Of a DNA stretch of 64,000 nucleotides, positions 54,932 to 64,000 are shown one piece after another. This DNA is from an uncultured Bacteroidota bacterium (GTDB taxonomy: Bacteria > Bacteroidota > Bacteroidia > Chitinophagales > Chitinophagaceae). Positions within the stretch are counted from its first letter, which is position 1. Each line of letters starts with the position of its first letter. Below the pieces are notes generated by a model. It made no database searches. It was given only the letters and a program-made list of their open reading frames with translations, and had not been told where the DNA came from. The stretch spans positions 1 to 64,000 of the forward strand of contig CAIJXT010000020.1 in the NCBI GenBank assembly GCA_903824665.1, written 5' to 3'. A program made the position numbers and the translations under genes.

Positions 54932-55447
54932 TTAGCCATTAAAGACTTTCTTAAGGCTGATGTTACGCTGACGTGCAACCTGTACTGGTTCGCGCAGCAT
55001 ACCCAGTGCAGCAAAAGTAGCTTTTACCACATTATGAGGGTTGGCAGAACCAAGTGATTTGGAAAGCACATCGGTAATTCCTGCAGACTCAAGTACAGCA
55101 CGCATGCTGCCTCCTGCGATCACACCAGTACCATGCGCAGCCGGACGAATCATCACTTTTGCAGCGCCTTCTTTTGCAAACTGCTCGTGAGGGATAGTAC
55201 CATGCATTACCGGAACTTTGATCAGGTTTTTCTTTGCATCATCAATGCCCTTTGTAATAGCTTCCTGTACTTCCTTAGCCTTGCCCAGTCCATGACCTAC
55301 AACACCGTTGCCGTTGCCTACAACCACCAGAGCCGAAAAACTGAATGCACGGCCACCTTTTGTAGTCTTCACCACACGGTTTATAGCCACCACTTTCTCC
55401 TGGAGATCAAGGTCGCCGCCTTTTACGCGATTGAATTGTGTCTTCAT
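54932..55447 (-). CDS. rpsE: 30S ribosomal protein S5
   Basis: 171 residues. [20 protein letters not shown] is the double-stranded-RNA-like N-terminal domain of S5; [17 protein letters not shown] and [18 protein letters not shown] are conserved loops. The spectinomycin-loop region looks ordinary. Confidence 0.97.
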   Translation of the reverse strand: MKTQFNRVKGGDLDLQEKVVAINRVVKTTKGGRAFSFSALVVVGNGNGVVGHGLGKAKEVQEAITKGIDDAKKNLIKVPVMHGTIPHEQFAKEGAAKVMIRPAAHGTGVIAGGSMRAVLESAGITDVLSKSLGSANPHNVVKATFAALGMLREPVQVARQRNISLKKVFNG

Positions 55448-55589
55448 ACTATTTTTATTAGCTGATGTGACTGACAGGCTAACCTGCCGTACACTATTTT
55501 TTAGTTTATTTCCAAAAACTCAGCAGCCATCAGGCTGCCAGGCTATATTGTTGTTTTACTGTAACCGGTTTGTCGGTTGTGCTTGTGCA

Positions 55590-55949
55590 TTAAAATTTCA
55601 AACCACCTTCGCGTGCACCATCGGCTACCGCCTTTACACGACCATGATAGAGATAACCACCACGATCAAACACACAGGTAGTAATACCAGCTGCAGCAGC
55701 TTTCTGGGCAAGGGTCTTACCTACGTTAGTAGACTTTTCAACCTTTGTACCACCAACAGCAACGATGTCTTTCTGGCGCGAATCGGCTGATGCCAATGTC
55801 GTACCGGTTGAATCATCGATCAACTGTGCATATATATCGTTGTTGCTACGAAAAACTGACAACCTTGGTTTCTGCGCCGTACCGGTAACCCGGGCGCGGA
55901 TACGCCAGCGGAGTTTCTGACGGCGAACTACTTTTTGATCTTGTGCCAT
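55590..55949 (-). CDS. rplR: 50S ribosomal protein L18
   Basis: 119 residues, binds 5S r[21 protein letters not shown] and the C-terminal [20 protein letters not shown] are family signatures. About 140 bases separate it from rpsE, a rather wide gap for this cluster with no recognisable feature. Confidence 0.97.
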   Translation of the reverse strand: MAQDQKVVRRQKLRWRIRARVTGTAQKPRLSVFRSNNDIYAQLIDDSTGTTLASADSRQKDIVAVGGTKVEKSTNVGKTLAQKAAAAGITTCVFDRGGYLYHGRVKAVADGAREGGLKF

Positions 55950-56062
55950 TTTATTTTTGTTTTTTGTTACGGGCTCTCTGTTATTACAGAGGCTACCGGA
56001 GTTTTAAATACTTTGATTTTTACCTTTCTGCCTGTTCAGTAATATCCTATCGGGATATACTA

Positions 56063-56617
56063 TTATTTACCTGCAGACTTACCAGCCTTACGACGAACAA
56101 TCTCACCCATGTAACGAACACCTTTACCTTTGTACGGCTCGGGCTTACGCAAGCTACGCAGTTTCGACGCTATCTGTCCCAGCAACTGTTTGTCATTAGA
56201 CTCCAGAGTGATGGTCGGATTTTTACCTTTTTCGGCCGTTGCAGAAGCTTTCACTTCTTTAGGCAATTCAAATATAATATTATGCGAGAAACCGAGCGCA
56301 AGATCAATCTGCTGACCAGTAACAGCCGCACGATAACCTACACCTACCAGTTCAAGATCCTTTTTAAAACCTTCGGTTACACCAGTGATCATATTGGCAA
56401 GCAATGACCTGTACAAACCATGCAACGCACGGTGACGGATCTGATCAGTAGGACGCTCAACGAATACTTCGTTTCCTTCGATTCTGATTTTGATATCGCG
56501 GTCTATTTCCTGGCGCAATTCGCCTTTCGGACCTTTAACCACTACTTCATTTGCTGGCGACACTGTGAGTGTTACACCGTTTACGAGGGTAATTACCTTC
56601 TTTCCTATACGTGACAT
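56063..56617 (-). CDS. rplF: 50S ribosomal protein L6
   Basis: 184 residues with the two L6 repeats; GVGYRAAVTGQQIDLALGFS and the C-terminal PEPYKGKGVRYMGEIVRRK are diagnostic. Confidence 0.97.
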   Translation of the reverse strand: MSRIGKKVITLVNGVTLTVSPANEVVVKGPKGELRQEIDRDIKIRIEGNEVFVERPTDQIRHRALHGLYRSLLANMITGVTEGFKKDLELVGVGYRAAVTGQQIDLALGFSHNIIFELPKEVKASATAEKGKNPTITLESNDKQLLGQIASKLRSLRKPEPYKGKGVRYMGEIVRRKAGKSAGK

Positions 56618-56733
56618 AAATAAGATTAAAAAATCGATTAGCTGTTTTCAGTTACCGTATAGAGAACTTTATATTGTCAGCTGCTCTTTATTAACAATGA
56701 GGTAAATAGTCGTCTACCCCGTTTCAAATACTA

Positions 56734-57132
56734 CTAGTAAATATTGCACATTACTTCACCACCCACATTCTGTGTCCTGGCTTCTTTGTCAGTCATCACA
56801 CCTTTAGAGGTAGAAACGATTGCGATACCAAGGCCATTCTGAACTCTGCGGATTTCTGCTGGTTTAGCATACTGGCGAAGACCCGGGCGGCTGATACGCT
56901 CCAGCGACTTTATTGCTGGCTCTTTTGTTTGCGCATCATACTTCAAAGCTATTTTGATGAGTCCCTGCTTGCTGTCATCTTCAAACTTATACTTCAGGAT
57001 ATAACCTTTGTCATATAAAATCTCAGTGAGACGCTTCTTCACATTAGAAGCCGGTATTTCCACAATACGGTGACGTGCCATCTGGGCATTACGGATACGG
57101 GTCAGGAAGTCTGCTATTGGATCTGTTACCAT
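56734..57132 (-). CDS. rpsH: 30S ribosomal protein S8
   Basis: 132 residues from the ATG at 57132 ([20 protein letters not shown]), the usual S8 N-terminus; sixteen further codons upstream are open but not part of S8. The C-terminal [20 protein letters not shown] is the conserved 16S-rRNA-binding block. Confidence 0.97.
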   Translation of the reverse strand: MVTDPIADFLTRIRNAQMARHRIVEIPASNVKKRLTEILYDKGYILKYKFEDDSKQGLIKIALKYDAQTKEPAIKSLERISRPGLRQYAKPAEIRRVQNGLGIAIVSTSKGVMTDKEARTQNVGGEVMCNIY

Positions 57133-57240
57133 TTTTTGAAATAAGTTTTTGTAAATAAAATTTGTTACGAGTATCAGCACCGGACCTCCGATACCGACTT
57201 TGAAACATGTCCTCTGTGATCTGCCATGCAGACCTGAGGT

Positions 57241-57510
57241 TTACCAGCTTGCCTTACGTACACCTGGTATCTTGCCGTCCAGCGCCATATCACGGAAAGT
57301 GTTACGGCAAATACCGAAGTAACGCATATAACCGCGTGGGCGACCTGTAAGCTGACAACGGTTTCTGAGACGTACCGCAGAAGAGTTCTTTGGTAGTTTA
57401 TCAAGCGCTTCCAGATTTCCTGCTGCCTTCAGAGCTGCACGTTTGGCGGCATATTTTGCTACCAGATGTTCGCGTTTGCGCTGGCGGGCTTTTACTGATT
57501 CTTTTGCCAT
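57241..57510 (-). CDS. rpsN: 30S ribosomal protein S14, zinc-independent type
   Basis: 89 residues. The long form of S14 with [18 protein letters not shown]; the four-Cys zinc site of the short type is absent (only two Cys in all). Length and motif match the C-minus type. Confidence 0.96.
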   Translation of the reverse strand: MAKESVKARQRKREHLVAKYAAKRAALKAAGNLEALDKLPKNSSAVRLRNRCQLTGRPRGYMRYFGICRNTFRDMALDGKIPGVRKASW

Positions 57511-57633
57511 AATATATTTTTTGATTTAGTCGAACTTCCTGAGGCCGTTTCTGGAAACGCAACGTCTCCGGGATTCAATGGTTCTTCTACTTGCTTTTTT
57601 ACTTTTTGTCTGTCTGCTTTCTATCGGTAAAGA

Positions 57634-58212
57634 CTATTTACCAGTCTTCTCCATGTTGGTAAATGGCATACCCATTTCCTTCAGCAATTCGTAAGCTTCT
57701 TCGTTTGTCTTGGCAGTGGTTACGAAAGTTATGTCCATGCCGCTGATACGTGCAATCTTATCGATATTGATCTCAGGATAGATAATCTGCTCAGTGATAC
57801 CCATAGTATAGTTACCTCGACCATCGAACGATTTTTCGCTGATACCTTTGAAGTCACGAACACGTGGCAGAGATACAGAGATCAGACGATCAAGGAATTC
57901 ATACATCTTCACATGGCGCAGTGTTACACGGCAACCAATAGGCATGTTTTTACGCAGCTTGAAGTTAGAGATATCCTTTTTAGACATCGTTGGTATGGCT
58001 TTCTGACCGGTAATGAGTGTCATTTCATTTACCGCTTCGTCTATCATCTTCTTATCAGACGTAGATCCTTTCACACCCTGGTTCAGACATATCTTTACCA
58101 GACGGGGACATTCCATCACCGATTTGTACCCAAATTTCTTTACGAGTGCGGGCGCCACTTCATCCCTGTACTTATTCAGTAAGCGTGGGGTGTATGTTGT
58201 TGTCGTTGCCAT
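57634..58212 (-). CDS. rplE: 50S ribosomal protein L5
   Basis: 192 residues; contacts 5S rRNA and the P-site t[22 protein letters not shown] and [16 protein letters not shown] are L5 signatures. Its ATG overlaps the rplX stop codon by one base (TAATG), so translation is coupled. Confidence 0.97.
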   Translation of the reverse strand: MATTTTYTPRLLNKYRDEVAPALVKKFGYKSVMECPRLVKICLNQGVKGSTSDKKMIDEAVNEMTLITGQKAIPTMSKKDISNFKLRKNMPIGCRVTLRHVKMYEFLDRLISVSLPRVRDFKGISEKSFDGRGNYTMGITEQIIYPEINIDKIARISGMDITFVTTAKTNEEAYELLKEMGMPFTNMEKTGK

Positions 58213-58550
58213 TATTTAATTGCCTCCCCTGATTTTTTTGAAATGCGAACAAAACCGGTTTCTGTACGCTCACGCCTGATACGTGCCGGAGCTTTAGCCT
58301 TAGCATCCCACAACATTACATTGGAGATTGCCATGTAGGCTTCCTCAGATACGATACCACCCTGTGGGTTCTGAGCATTCGGCTTCAGGTGTTTGGTAAC
58401 CATATTCACACCTTCCACAAGAACTTTGCCCTTGGTTGGTGATACAGCCAGAACGGTGCGAGGCTGGGTACGGTTCTTGTCGTTACCGGCAATAACCACT
58501 ACGCTGTCGCCTTTCTTGATATTGAACTTTGGTTTGAATCTCTTGTTCAC
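58212..58550 (-). CDS. rplX: 50S ribosomal protein L24
   Basis: 112 residues, starting with GTG ([19 protein letters not shown]). The KOW motif [15 protein letters not shown] and [20 protein letters not shown] are typical. Confidence 0.95.
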   Translation of the reverse strand: MNKRFKPKFNIKKGDSVVVIAGNDKNRTQPRTVLAVSPTKGKVLVEGVNMVTKHLKPNAQNPQGGIVSEEAYMAISNVMLWDAKAKAPARIRRERTETGFVRISKKSGEAIK

Positions 58551-58612
58551 TGTTTAATAATTTGAGTTATACCTTGCCGTTTTTTATAACGGGCTGCAAA
58601 AGTACAACAATT

Positions 58613-58981
58613 TTACAATACTTCCGGTGCGAGGGAAACAATTTTCATGTATCCCTTGTCACGTAATTCACGGGCTACCGGTCCGAATATACGTGTGCCG
58701 CGTGGGTCGTCGGCATTATTGAGCAGTACTACAGCATTATCATCAAAACTGATGTAAGAGCCATCCTTACGGCGCAACTTATTCTTGGTGCGAACGATAA
58801 CCGCTTTTGACACGGTTCCCTTCTTCATACCACCACCGGGAAGCGCATCCTTTACAGTAACAACGATTTTATCGCCGATACCTGCATAGTCCTGCCCCGA
58901 ATTACCCAACACACGTATGCAAAGTACTTCTTTGGCACCGCTGTTATCGGCTACATTGAGCCGGGATTCTTGTTGTATCAT
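58613..58981 (-). CDS. rplN: 50S ribosomal protein L14
   Basis: 122 residues. [20 protein letters not shown] and [20 protein letters not shown] are near-invariant L14 regions. Confidence 0.98.
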   Translation of the reverse strand: MIQQESRLNVADNSGAKEVLCIRVLGNSGQDYAGIGDKIVVTVKDALPGGGMKKGTVSKAVIVRTKNKLRRKDGSYISFDDNAVVLLNNADDPRGTRIFGPVARELRDKGYMKIVSLAPEVL

Positions 58982-58990
58982 CTTAAAAGG

Positions 58991-59251
58991 TTACTTAGCT
59001 TTTTCAATAATTTCTACCAGACGCCAACGCTTCGTCTTGCTCAGCGGGCGGGTCTCCATAATACGCACTACGTCGCCTATACCGGCATTGTTCTCACCAT
59101 CATGCGCATGAAAACTGGATGATTTTTTCAGAAACTTACCATAAATGGGGTGTTTCACTTTACGCTCAACAGTAACTGTGATGGTCTTCATCATCTTGTT
59201 GCTGCTTACGACCCCTATACGGGTTTTCCTGCTTTTTCTTTCGGTCGTCAT
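58991..59251 (-). CDS. rpsQ: 30S ribosomal protein S17
   Basis: 86 residues from the ATG at 59251. [20 protein letters not shown] and [20 protein letters not shown] are S17 signatures. Confidence 0.96.
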   Translation of the reverse strand: MTTERKSRKTRIGVVSSNKMMKTITVTVERKVKHPIYGKFLKKSSSFHAHDGENNAGIGDVVRIMETRPLSKTKRWRLVEIIEKAK

Positions 59252-59270
59252 AATTGACAATATAAATTTA

Positions 59271-59483
59271 TTATAAACCTAATGCTCTTTTACGCTGTTC
59301 AGTCTTCAGGCGCGCAATCTGGCGGCGCATGCCCTTAATCGCCAGCGGATTCTCAATCGGATTCACCGCATGGCTGAACTTTGTTTTCTTCAGGCGCATT
59401 TCCTCGTCACCGATCTTTTCGTTCAGCGCTTCGTTTTCCAGCGAGCGGTAATCGTCCGTCTTCGCTTTTTTTGCATTTGCCAT
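59271..59483 (-). CDS. rpmC: 50S ribosomal protein L29
   Basis: 70 residues, two long helices; [20 protein letters not shown] and [20 protein letters not shown] fit L29 at the exit tunnel. Confidence 0.95.
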   Translation of the reverse strand: MANAKKAKTDDYRSLENEALNEKIGDEEMRLKKTKFSHAVNPIENPLAIKGMRRQIARLKTEQRKRALGL

Positions 59484-59594
59484 TGTTATATTTTTTAGTC
59501 TTGATCCCGGTTTGCACCCGCTCTCAGTTGAGAAACGACTACTTACGGACCTCTGTTTTAAAATTGCTCTCTACTGCTTCAAAAACAGTACCGG

Positions 59595-60032
59595 TTACTT
59601 TTTGCCGGTTTCTGCCTCCACATAGTCGTGGCGTACTACAAACTTCGTCTTGATCGGCAACTTCTGAGAGGCCAGCAACAGGGCTTCCTGTGCTACCTTC
59701 ATCGGTACTCCTTCCAGTTCAAACATGATCAGTCCTGGCTTCACCACAGCTGCCCAAAACTCCAGATTACCTTTACCCTTACCCATACGCACTTCGGCTG
59801 GTTTACGGGTGATTGGTTTGTCTGGGAAAATGCGGATCCATACATTACCTTCACGCTTCATGTGACGGGTCATTGCCTGGCGTGCTGCTTCTATCTGGCG
59901 GTTTGTGATCCACTTGGGTTCCATAGCCTTAAGGCCAAATGAACCAAATGCGATCGTAGCCCCGCGTTGTGCGTTACCCCTGATCCTGCCTTTATGCGCC
60001 TTACGATGTTTTGTCTTTTTTGGTTGTAACAT
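59595..60032 (-). CDS. rplP: 50S ribosomal protein L16
   Basis: 145 residues. [20 protein letters not shown] and [19 protein letters not shown] are L16 hallmarks; the arginine of the RMGKGKG loop, hydroxylated in E. coli, is present. Confidence 0.97.
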   Translation of the reverse strand: MLQPKKTKHRKAHKGRIRGNAQRGATIAFGSFGLKAMEPKWITNRQIEAARQAMTRHMKREGNVWIRIFPDKPITRKPAEVRMGKGKGNLEFWAAVVKPGLIMFELEGVPMKVAQEALLLASQKLPIKTKFVVRHDYVEAETGKK

Positions 60033-60068
60033 TGTTACATGTTTTATTAAAGTATCCTGTTAATATGA

Positions 60069-60935
60069 TTATCTGCGTCCACCGCCGCCACCTGGGTTGC
60101 CACCGGTACGGCCACCGCCACGACGGTCACCACCACCTGCACCACCGCCTCCGCGACGATCACCGCCACCCCCGCCACGGCGGTCACGATCACCTCTTTC
60201 ACCACCGCGCTCACCGCCACGGCTTTCAGCACCCTGGAAACCACCAGCCGGGCGATTGCCACGACCATCTGAATTTGCAGAGAAATTCGGGTTCAGGTCA
60301 CGCTTACCCAATACTTCACCTTTACACACCCACACTTTCAATCCTATCTTACCATATACGGTCATCGCATATACAGAAGCATAGTCAATATCCATACGCA
60401 AAGTATGCAATGGGGTACGACCCTGCTTGAACTCTTCACTACGTGCTATTTCTGCACCATTCAAACGACCGCCTGCTTTGATCTTGATACCTTCAGCACC
60501 CATACGCATTGCAGTAGTGATCGCCATCTTGATCGCACGCTTATAACTAACACGGCCTTCTATCTGACGGGCAATGGTCTCACCTACGATCATCGCATCC
60601 AGTTCCGGACGGCGAATCTCCATAATGTTGATCTGCACATCGTCCTTCTTGGTCAGCTTTTTCAGCTCTTCCTTGATACGGTCTACTTCCGTACCGCCTT
60701 TACCAATAATGATACCAGGCTTAGAAGTATGTATAGTGATGATCAGCTTGCCCAATGTACGCTCGATAACAATACGGGAAATTCCGCCTTTGTTGATACG
60801 CGCATTGAGGTAGTTGCGGATCTTATGGTCTTCAACCAGTTTCTGGCCGAAGTCCCTTTTTTCGCCATACCACATCGAGTCCCATCCGCGGACGATACCC
60901 AACCTGTTACCTATAGGATTACATTTTTGACCCAT
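60069..60935 (-). CDS. rpsC: 30S ribosomal protein S3 with Gly/Arg-rich C-terminal extension
   Basis: 288 residues. The first 220 are a normal S3: [20 protein letters not shown], the KH motif GIIIGKGG (about 75-81), and [15 protein letters not shown]. Residues 222-288 are an added tail rich in Gly, Arg and Asp, made of RGG/GGR-like units ([19 protein letters not shown] and similar). Most S3 proteins end soon after the core, at about 210-235 residues. The tail is in frame with no sign of a frameshift and is encoded by GC-rich DNA. Its role is unknown; RGG-like tails often bind RNA. Confidence 0.95.
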   Translation of the reverse strand: MGQKCNPIGNRLGIVRGWDSMWYGEKRDFGQKLVEDHKIRNYLNARINKGGISRIVIERTLGKLIITIHTSKPGIIIGKGGTEVDRIKEELKKLTKKDDVQINIMEIRRPELDAMIVGETIARQIEGRVSYKRAIKMAITTAMRMGAEGIKIKAGGRLNGAEIARSEEFKQGRTPLHTLRMDIDYASVYAMTVYGKIGLKVWVCKGEVLGKRDLNPNFSANSDGRGNRPAGGFQGAESRGGERGGERGDRDRRGGGGGDRRGGGGAGGGDRRGGGRTGGNPGGGGGRR

Positions 60936-60961
60936 TACGATGATTATTAAGCTTGAATATT

Positions 60962-61342
60962 TTAATTTTCGTTGTTCTCGTTTTCTGTTACTGCAACCGG
61001 ATTGCGGCTATCCACTATGATGGTGATGTGGTTACTGCGCTTGCGCACACGGTAAGCACGGCCCTGTGGTGCCGGACGCATACGCTTCAGCATACGGCCT
61101 CCGTCTACAAATATTGTCTTCACATACAGGTTCGCTTCTACTACATCCACACCTTCATTCTTCACTCTCCAGTTAGCAATAGCGCTTACCAGCAGCTTCT
61201 CCAGCGGTACTGAATTATGCTTTGAACTGAATTTAAGTGTATTCAGTGCATTCTCCACCTCCATACCGCGGATGAGGTCCGCCAGAAGGCGCATCTTGCG
61301 GGGGGATGTCGGTAAATTTCTTAAACGAGCAACAGCTTCCAT
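60962..61342 (-). CDS. rplV: 50S ribosomal protein L22
   Basis: 126 residues from the ATG at 61342 ([20 protein letters not shown]). The hairpin region lining the exit tunnel, [20 protein letters not shown], is normal. The thirteen codons upstream of the ATG are not S10-operon-like and are excluded. Confidence 0.96.
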   Translation of the reverse strand: MEAVARLRNLPTSPRKMRLLADLIRGMEVENALNTLKFSSKHNSVPLEKLLVSAIANWRVKNEGVDVVEANLYVKTIFVDGGRMLKRMRPAPQGRAYRVRKRSNHITIIVDSRNPVAVTENENNEN

Positions 61343-61443
61343 TTGTTTGTTGTTTTTGATTGGAGGTACCAGACCTTCCAAAAAATATAATTTTTACGCT
61401 TTACTGTATTATCGGATCAACCTCTCAATCCGCTAACATTCAA

Positions 61444-61710
61444 TTACTTGGTTCCGCTATGGCCTTTGAAGTTGCGGGTTGGTGAAAACTCACCAAGCTT
61501 ATGACCAACCATATACTCGGTAACATATACCGGTATAAACTTGTTGCCATTGTGCACCGCAAATGTCTGACCCACAAAATCCGGGGTAATGGTGCTGCGG
61601 CGGCTCCAGGTTTTGATAACACCCTTTTTTGCCTTTCCTTCAGCTATAGCTTCTACCTTTTTATTCAGGTTAGCATCTACGTAAGGTCCTTTTCTTATTG
61701 AACGAGCCAT
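61444..61710 (-). CDS. rpsS: 30S ribosomal protein S19
   Basis: 88 residues. [20 protein letters not shown] and [20 protein letters not shown] are near-invariant S19 blocks. Confidence 0.98.
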   Translation of the reverse strand: MARSIRKGPYVDANLNKKVEAIAEGKAKKGVIKTWSRRSTITPDFVGQTFAVHNGNKFIPVYVTEYMVGHKLGEFSPTRNFKGHSGTK

Positions 61711-61780
61711 TTTCTTGACTTTTTATTTTTATCTGCCAGAGCAGATTGTTTTTAACTTTTTACCTGTTTACCCTTTACAC

Positions 61781-62623
61781 TTAGTTCGAAGACAGTTTCT
61801 TGCCGTTCTTACGCTGAATGATCAGCTTGTTGGATGGCTTGGTTCTGCTACGTGTGATCTGGCCCTTAGCGTATTTACCCTTACGGCTACGTGGGTGACC
61901 GCCCGAAGAGCGACCTTCACCACCACCCATCGGGTGATCCACTGGGTTCATCGCTACACCACGGTTACGTGGCTTGATGCCTTTCCAACGGTTACGACCT
62001 GCTTTACCCATTGACTGGAGTGCGTGATCGCTATTAGATACGATACCTACAGTAGCCATGCATGTGCTCAGCACTTTGCGCAATTCACCACTTGGCATCT
62101 TGAGTACACAATATTTTTCTTCTTTCGCATTCAGCTGTGCGTAAGTACCTGCAGAGCGGGCAAGTGCACCTCCACGTCCTGGCTGCAGTTCTATGTTATG
62201 AACTACAGTACCAAGTGGCATATTCTTCAGCGGCAATGCATTACCAACCTCCGGAGCAACCGCTGGACCACTTACTACTGTGGTACCCACCTGCAATCCC
62301 TGTGGTGCAATGATGTAACGCTTCTCACCGTCAGCATAGTTTAGCAGAGCGATAAATGCAGTACGGTTAGGATCATACTCAATAGTTTTCACCGTTGCTT
62401 TGATCTCATGCTTATTGCGTTTGAAGTCGATGATACGGTACTTGGTTTTGTTACCACCACCAATATAACGCATCGCACGACGGCCTTGCACGTTACGGCC
62501 ACCAGTGCCAGACTGTGCTTCCAACAGGCTCTTTTCGGGGATGTTTGTTGTAACTTCCGCGTAAGCGTTACCTATTCTCCAACGTGTTCCGGCTGTTACC
62601 GGTTTATATTTACGTAATGCCAT
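61781..62623 (-). CDS. rplB: 50S ribosomal protein L2
   Basis: 280 residues. The peptidyl-transferase-associated region [20 protein letters not shown] contains the key His; the basic C-terminus is typical. Confidence 0.98.
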   Translation of the reverse strand: MALRKYKPVTAGTRWRIGNAYAEVTTNIPEKSLLEAQSGTGGRNVQGRRAMRYIGGGNKTKYRIIDFKRNKHEIKATVKTIEYDPNRTAFIALLNYADGEKRYIIAPQGLQVGTTVVSGPAVAPEVGNALPLKNMPLGTVVHNIELQPGRGGALARSAGTYAQLNAKEEKYCVLKMPSGELRKVLSTCMATVGIVSNSDHALQSMGKAGRNRWKGIKPRNRGVAMNPVDHPMGGGEGRSSGGHPRSRKGKYAKGQITRSRTKPSNKLIIQRKNGKKLSSN

Positions 62624-62714
62624 TTTATTTTTTGATTTGCGGCCCGCTTTGCAAGCCTTTTAACCATTTAACTTTTTTGTTTCAACTTCCGCTCCCCAAA
62701 GGGCCGCCGGTATA

Positions 62715-63011
62715 CTATGCTGTAAACAGGTCGATTGTTTCTCCCTCAGCAAGTGTCACAACTGCCTTCTTGTAAGATGGCTTACGACCACTCAGCAAAC
62801 CTGCTTTTGTAAACCTTGATTTGCTTTTAGCAGGTACTACTATTGTGTTTACATTGGCAACGCGCACGCTGTAAAAGCTTTCAACCGCTTTTTTGATTTC
62901 CAGCTTGTTTGCCTGGTGACCCACAACGAATGTGTAGCGGCCACTGCGCTCCATCTGGAGATTTACCTTTTCGGTGATCACCGGCCGTACCAACACTTCA
63001 GATGCTCTCAT
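62715..63011 (-). CDS. rplW: 50S ribosomal protein L23
   Basis: 98 residues at the exit of the tunnel. ASEVLVRPVITEKVNLQMER and VESFYSVRVANVNTIVVPAK are L23 features. Confidence 0.96.
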   Translation of the reverse strand: MRASEVLVRPVITEKVNLQMERSGRYTFVVGHQANKLEIKKAVESFYSVRVANVNTIVVPAKSKSRFTKAGLLSGRKPSYKKAVVTLAEGETIDLFTA

Positions 63012-63117
63012 TTTATTGCTTTTTTATATTGTTTGTCTCAAGTCCGTAATACAAAGTCAAAAGACCTGTGGTATATAAAGACTCAATTTATTTTTACTGT
63101 CGTTTACTGCCTACCAA

Positions 63118-63756
63118 TTACGCTACTTCTGCTGCTGGCTCCTCGCTGAACATCTTTGCGGCAGACTCAGTGAAGATCAACACATTTGCATTGGTAATGT
63201 CGTATGTGTTCAGGTCACTCAGCACCACTGTTTTGTTGCTGGAGATGTTACGTGCACTGAGGTATACGTTAGTATCGTACTCAGGCAGCACCATCATCGA
63301 CTTACGTGCATCACCACGAAGCGTTTCGAGCATTGCTGCGAAATCTTTGGTTTTCGGTGTTGCAACATTCAGGTCTTCAACAACTACAATCCTGTTTTCG
63401 CGGGCTTTGTACACCAGAGCTGATATTTTAGCCAGGTCTTTCACCTTGCGGTTCAGTTTGAAGTTGTAACCGTGTGGCAACGGACCGTTTACAGTACCAC
63501 CACCCTTATACAATGGGTTACGGATGTTACCTTTACGCGATCCACCTGTACCCTTCTGCTTGTGCAGTTTCTTCGAAGAACCATGCACTTCTGCACGGGT
63601 CTTGGTTTTGTGGGTACCCTGGCGCTTTGCAGCCATATATTGCTTTACCGCGAGGTAAATACAATGGTCGTTTGGCTCCGCACCGAAAATCTCTTCAGGA
63701 AGTTCAACCGAACGGCCTGTTTTTGCACCTTTACTATTTAAAACGTCAACTAGCAT
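63118..63756 (-). CDS. rplD: 50S ribosomal protein L4
   Basis: 212 residues. VKQYMAAKRQGTHKTKTRAE and the tunnel-lining loop GTGGSRKGNIRNPLYKGGG are L4 hallmarks. It begins 7 bases after rplC. Confidence 0.97.
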   Translation of the reverse strand: MLVDVLNSKGAKTGRSVELPEEIFGAEPNDHCIYLAVKQYMAAKRQGTHKTKTRAEVHGSSKKLHKQKGTGGSRKGNIRNPLYKGGGTVNGPLPHGYNFKLNRKVKDLAKISALVYKARENRIVVVEDLNVATPKTKDFAAMLETLRGDARKSMMVLPEYDTNVYLSARNISSNKTVVLSDLNTYDITNANVLIFTESAAKMFSEEPAAEVA

Positions 63757-63763
63757 GACTAAA

Positions 63764-64000
63764 TTAATTCTGAATTAAAACAATAGATCCGTTATGTCCC
63801 GGTACTGAACCACTTATTAATATATAGTTCTTGTCAGCGAAAACTTTTACAACACGCAGTGCTTTTACTTTCACGCGGTCATTGCCCATACGGCCAGCCA
63901 TGCGCATTCCTTTGAATACACGGCTAGGGTAAGATGAACCACCCACAGAACCCGGTGCACGCTGACGGTCATGCTGGCCATGGGTTGCTTCACCCACACC
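63764..64000 (-). CDS. rplC: 50S ribosomal protein L3, C-terminal part (partial at right edge)
   Basis: The last 78 codons of L3 are visible; the frame runs off the right end of the window. [19 protein letters not shown] and [20 protein letters not shown] are the conserved L3 region near the peptidyl-transferase centre. Confidence 0.96.
   Translation of the reverse strand, partial: GVGEATHGQHDRQRAPGSVGGSSYPSRVFKGMRMAGRMGNDRVKVKALRVVKVFADKNYILISGSVPGHNGSIVLIQN

Noticed and set aside
60097-60384. Proline-rich 95-codon plus-strand frame
   Set aside because: It is the complement of the Gly/Arg-rich S3 tail, where GC-rich repeats keep several frames open.

Overview
The window looks like chromosomal DNA of a Bacteroidota bacterium, most likely of the Chitinophagales/Chitinophagaceae type. 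The evidence is type IX secretion (Por/T9SS) C-terminal domains on several secreted proteins, TAnnTTTG -7 promoter boxes in front of many genes, a PUR-type DUF3276 protein, a small PspC protein, an Omp28-type lipoprotein, TPR-anchored class III cyclases, and an S3 ribosomal protein with a glycine/arginine tail. No plasmid, CRISPR or complete prophage was seen, and no tRNA or rRNA was recognised.

Layout. 1-11 kb: the N-terminal part of a large surface protein (minus strand, running off the left edge), a mitochondrial-type aconitase, a PspC protein, the tRNA hydroxylase TrhO, and three tandem paralogous T9SS cargo proteins. 11-21.6 kb: a run of single enzymes (DinB, a secreted endonuclease/exonuclease/phosphatase, a PcaF-type thiolase, pirin, an NAD(P)-binding protein, MmcQ/YjbR, a dihaem peroxidase), then an M16 protease pair (one active, one lacking the zinc motif) and peptidyl-tRNA hydrolase. 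21.9-25.9 kb: two tandem TPR-membrane-adenylate cyclase genes that share a perfectly identical DNA tract. 25.9-32 kb: a repeat-rich spacer, an orphan phage-terminase-like helix-turn-helix gene, a CDP-sugar operon (rfbF-rfbG-3,5-epimerase-like), DUF3276 and a glycosyltransferase. 32-43 kb: glnS, an Xre/RES toxin-antitoxin pair, divergent RidA and tsaB, an ArsR-type regulator, an S9 peptidase, a lipoprotein, a DUF6600 protein and small proteins. 43-51.8 kb: two convergent AsmA-like proteins, a GNAT-like protein, a Rossmann protein and an Omp28 lipoprotein. 51.8-64 kb: the S10/spc ribosomal cluster on the minus strand, from a partial rplC to secY and map, in the classical order. The expected infA-rpmJ-rpsM-rpsK-rpsD-rpoA-rplQ continuation is absent after map.

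The most distinctive signals are: (1) a recurring promoter geometry in which a TAnnTTTG-like box ends exactly 5 nt before the ATG of six unrelated genes, suggesting leaderless transcripts; (2) a 115-bp identical tract between the two cyclase genes, suggesting gene conversion; (3) direct repeats 21 bp apart around the -7 box of the Xre/RES operon; (4) a cysteine-depleted relative of a zinc-ribbon-like small protein; (5) a repeat and inverted-repeat cluster beside the orphan HTH gene. All functions were inferred from reading the sequence; no searches were run.
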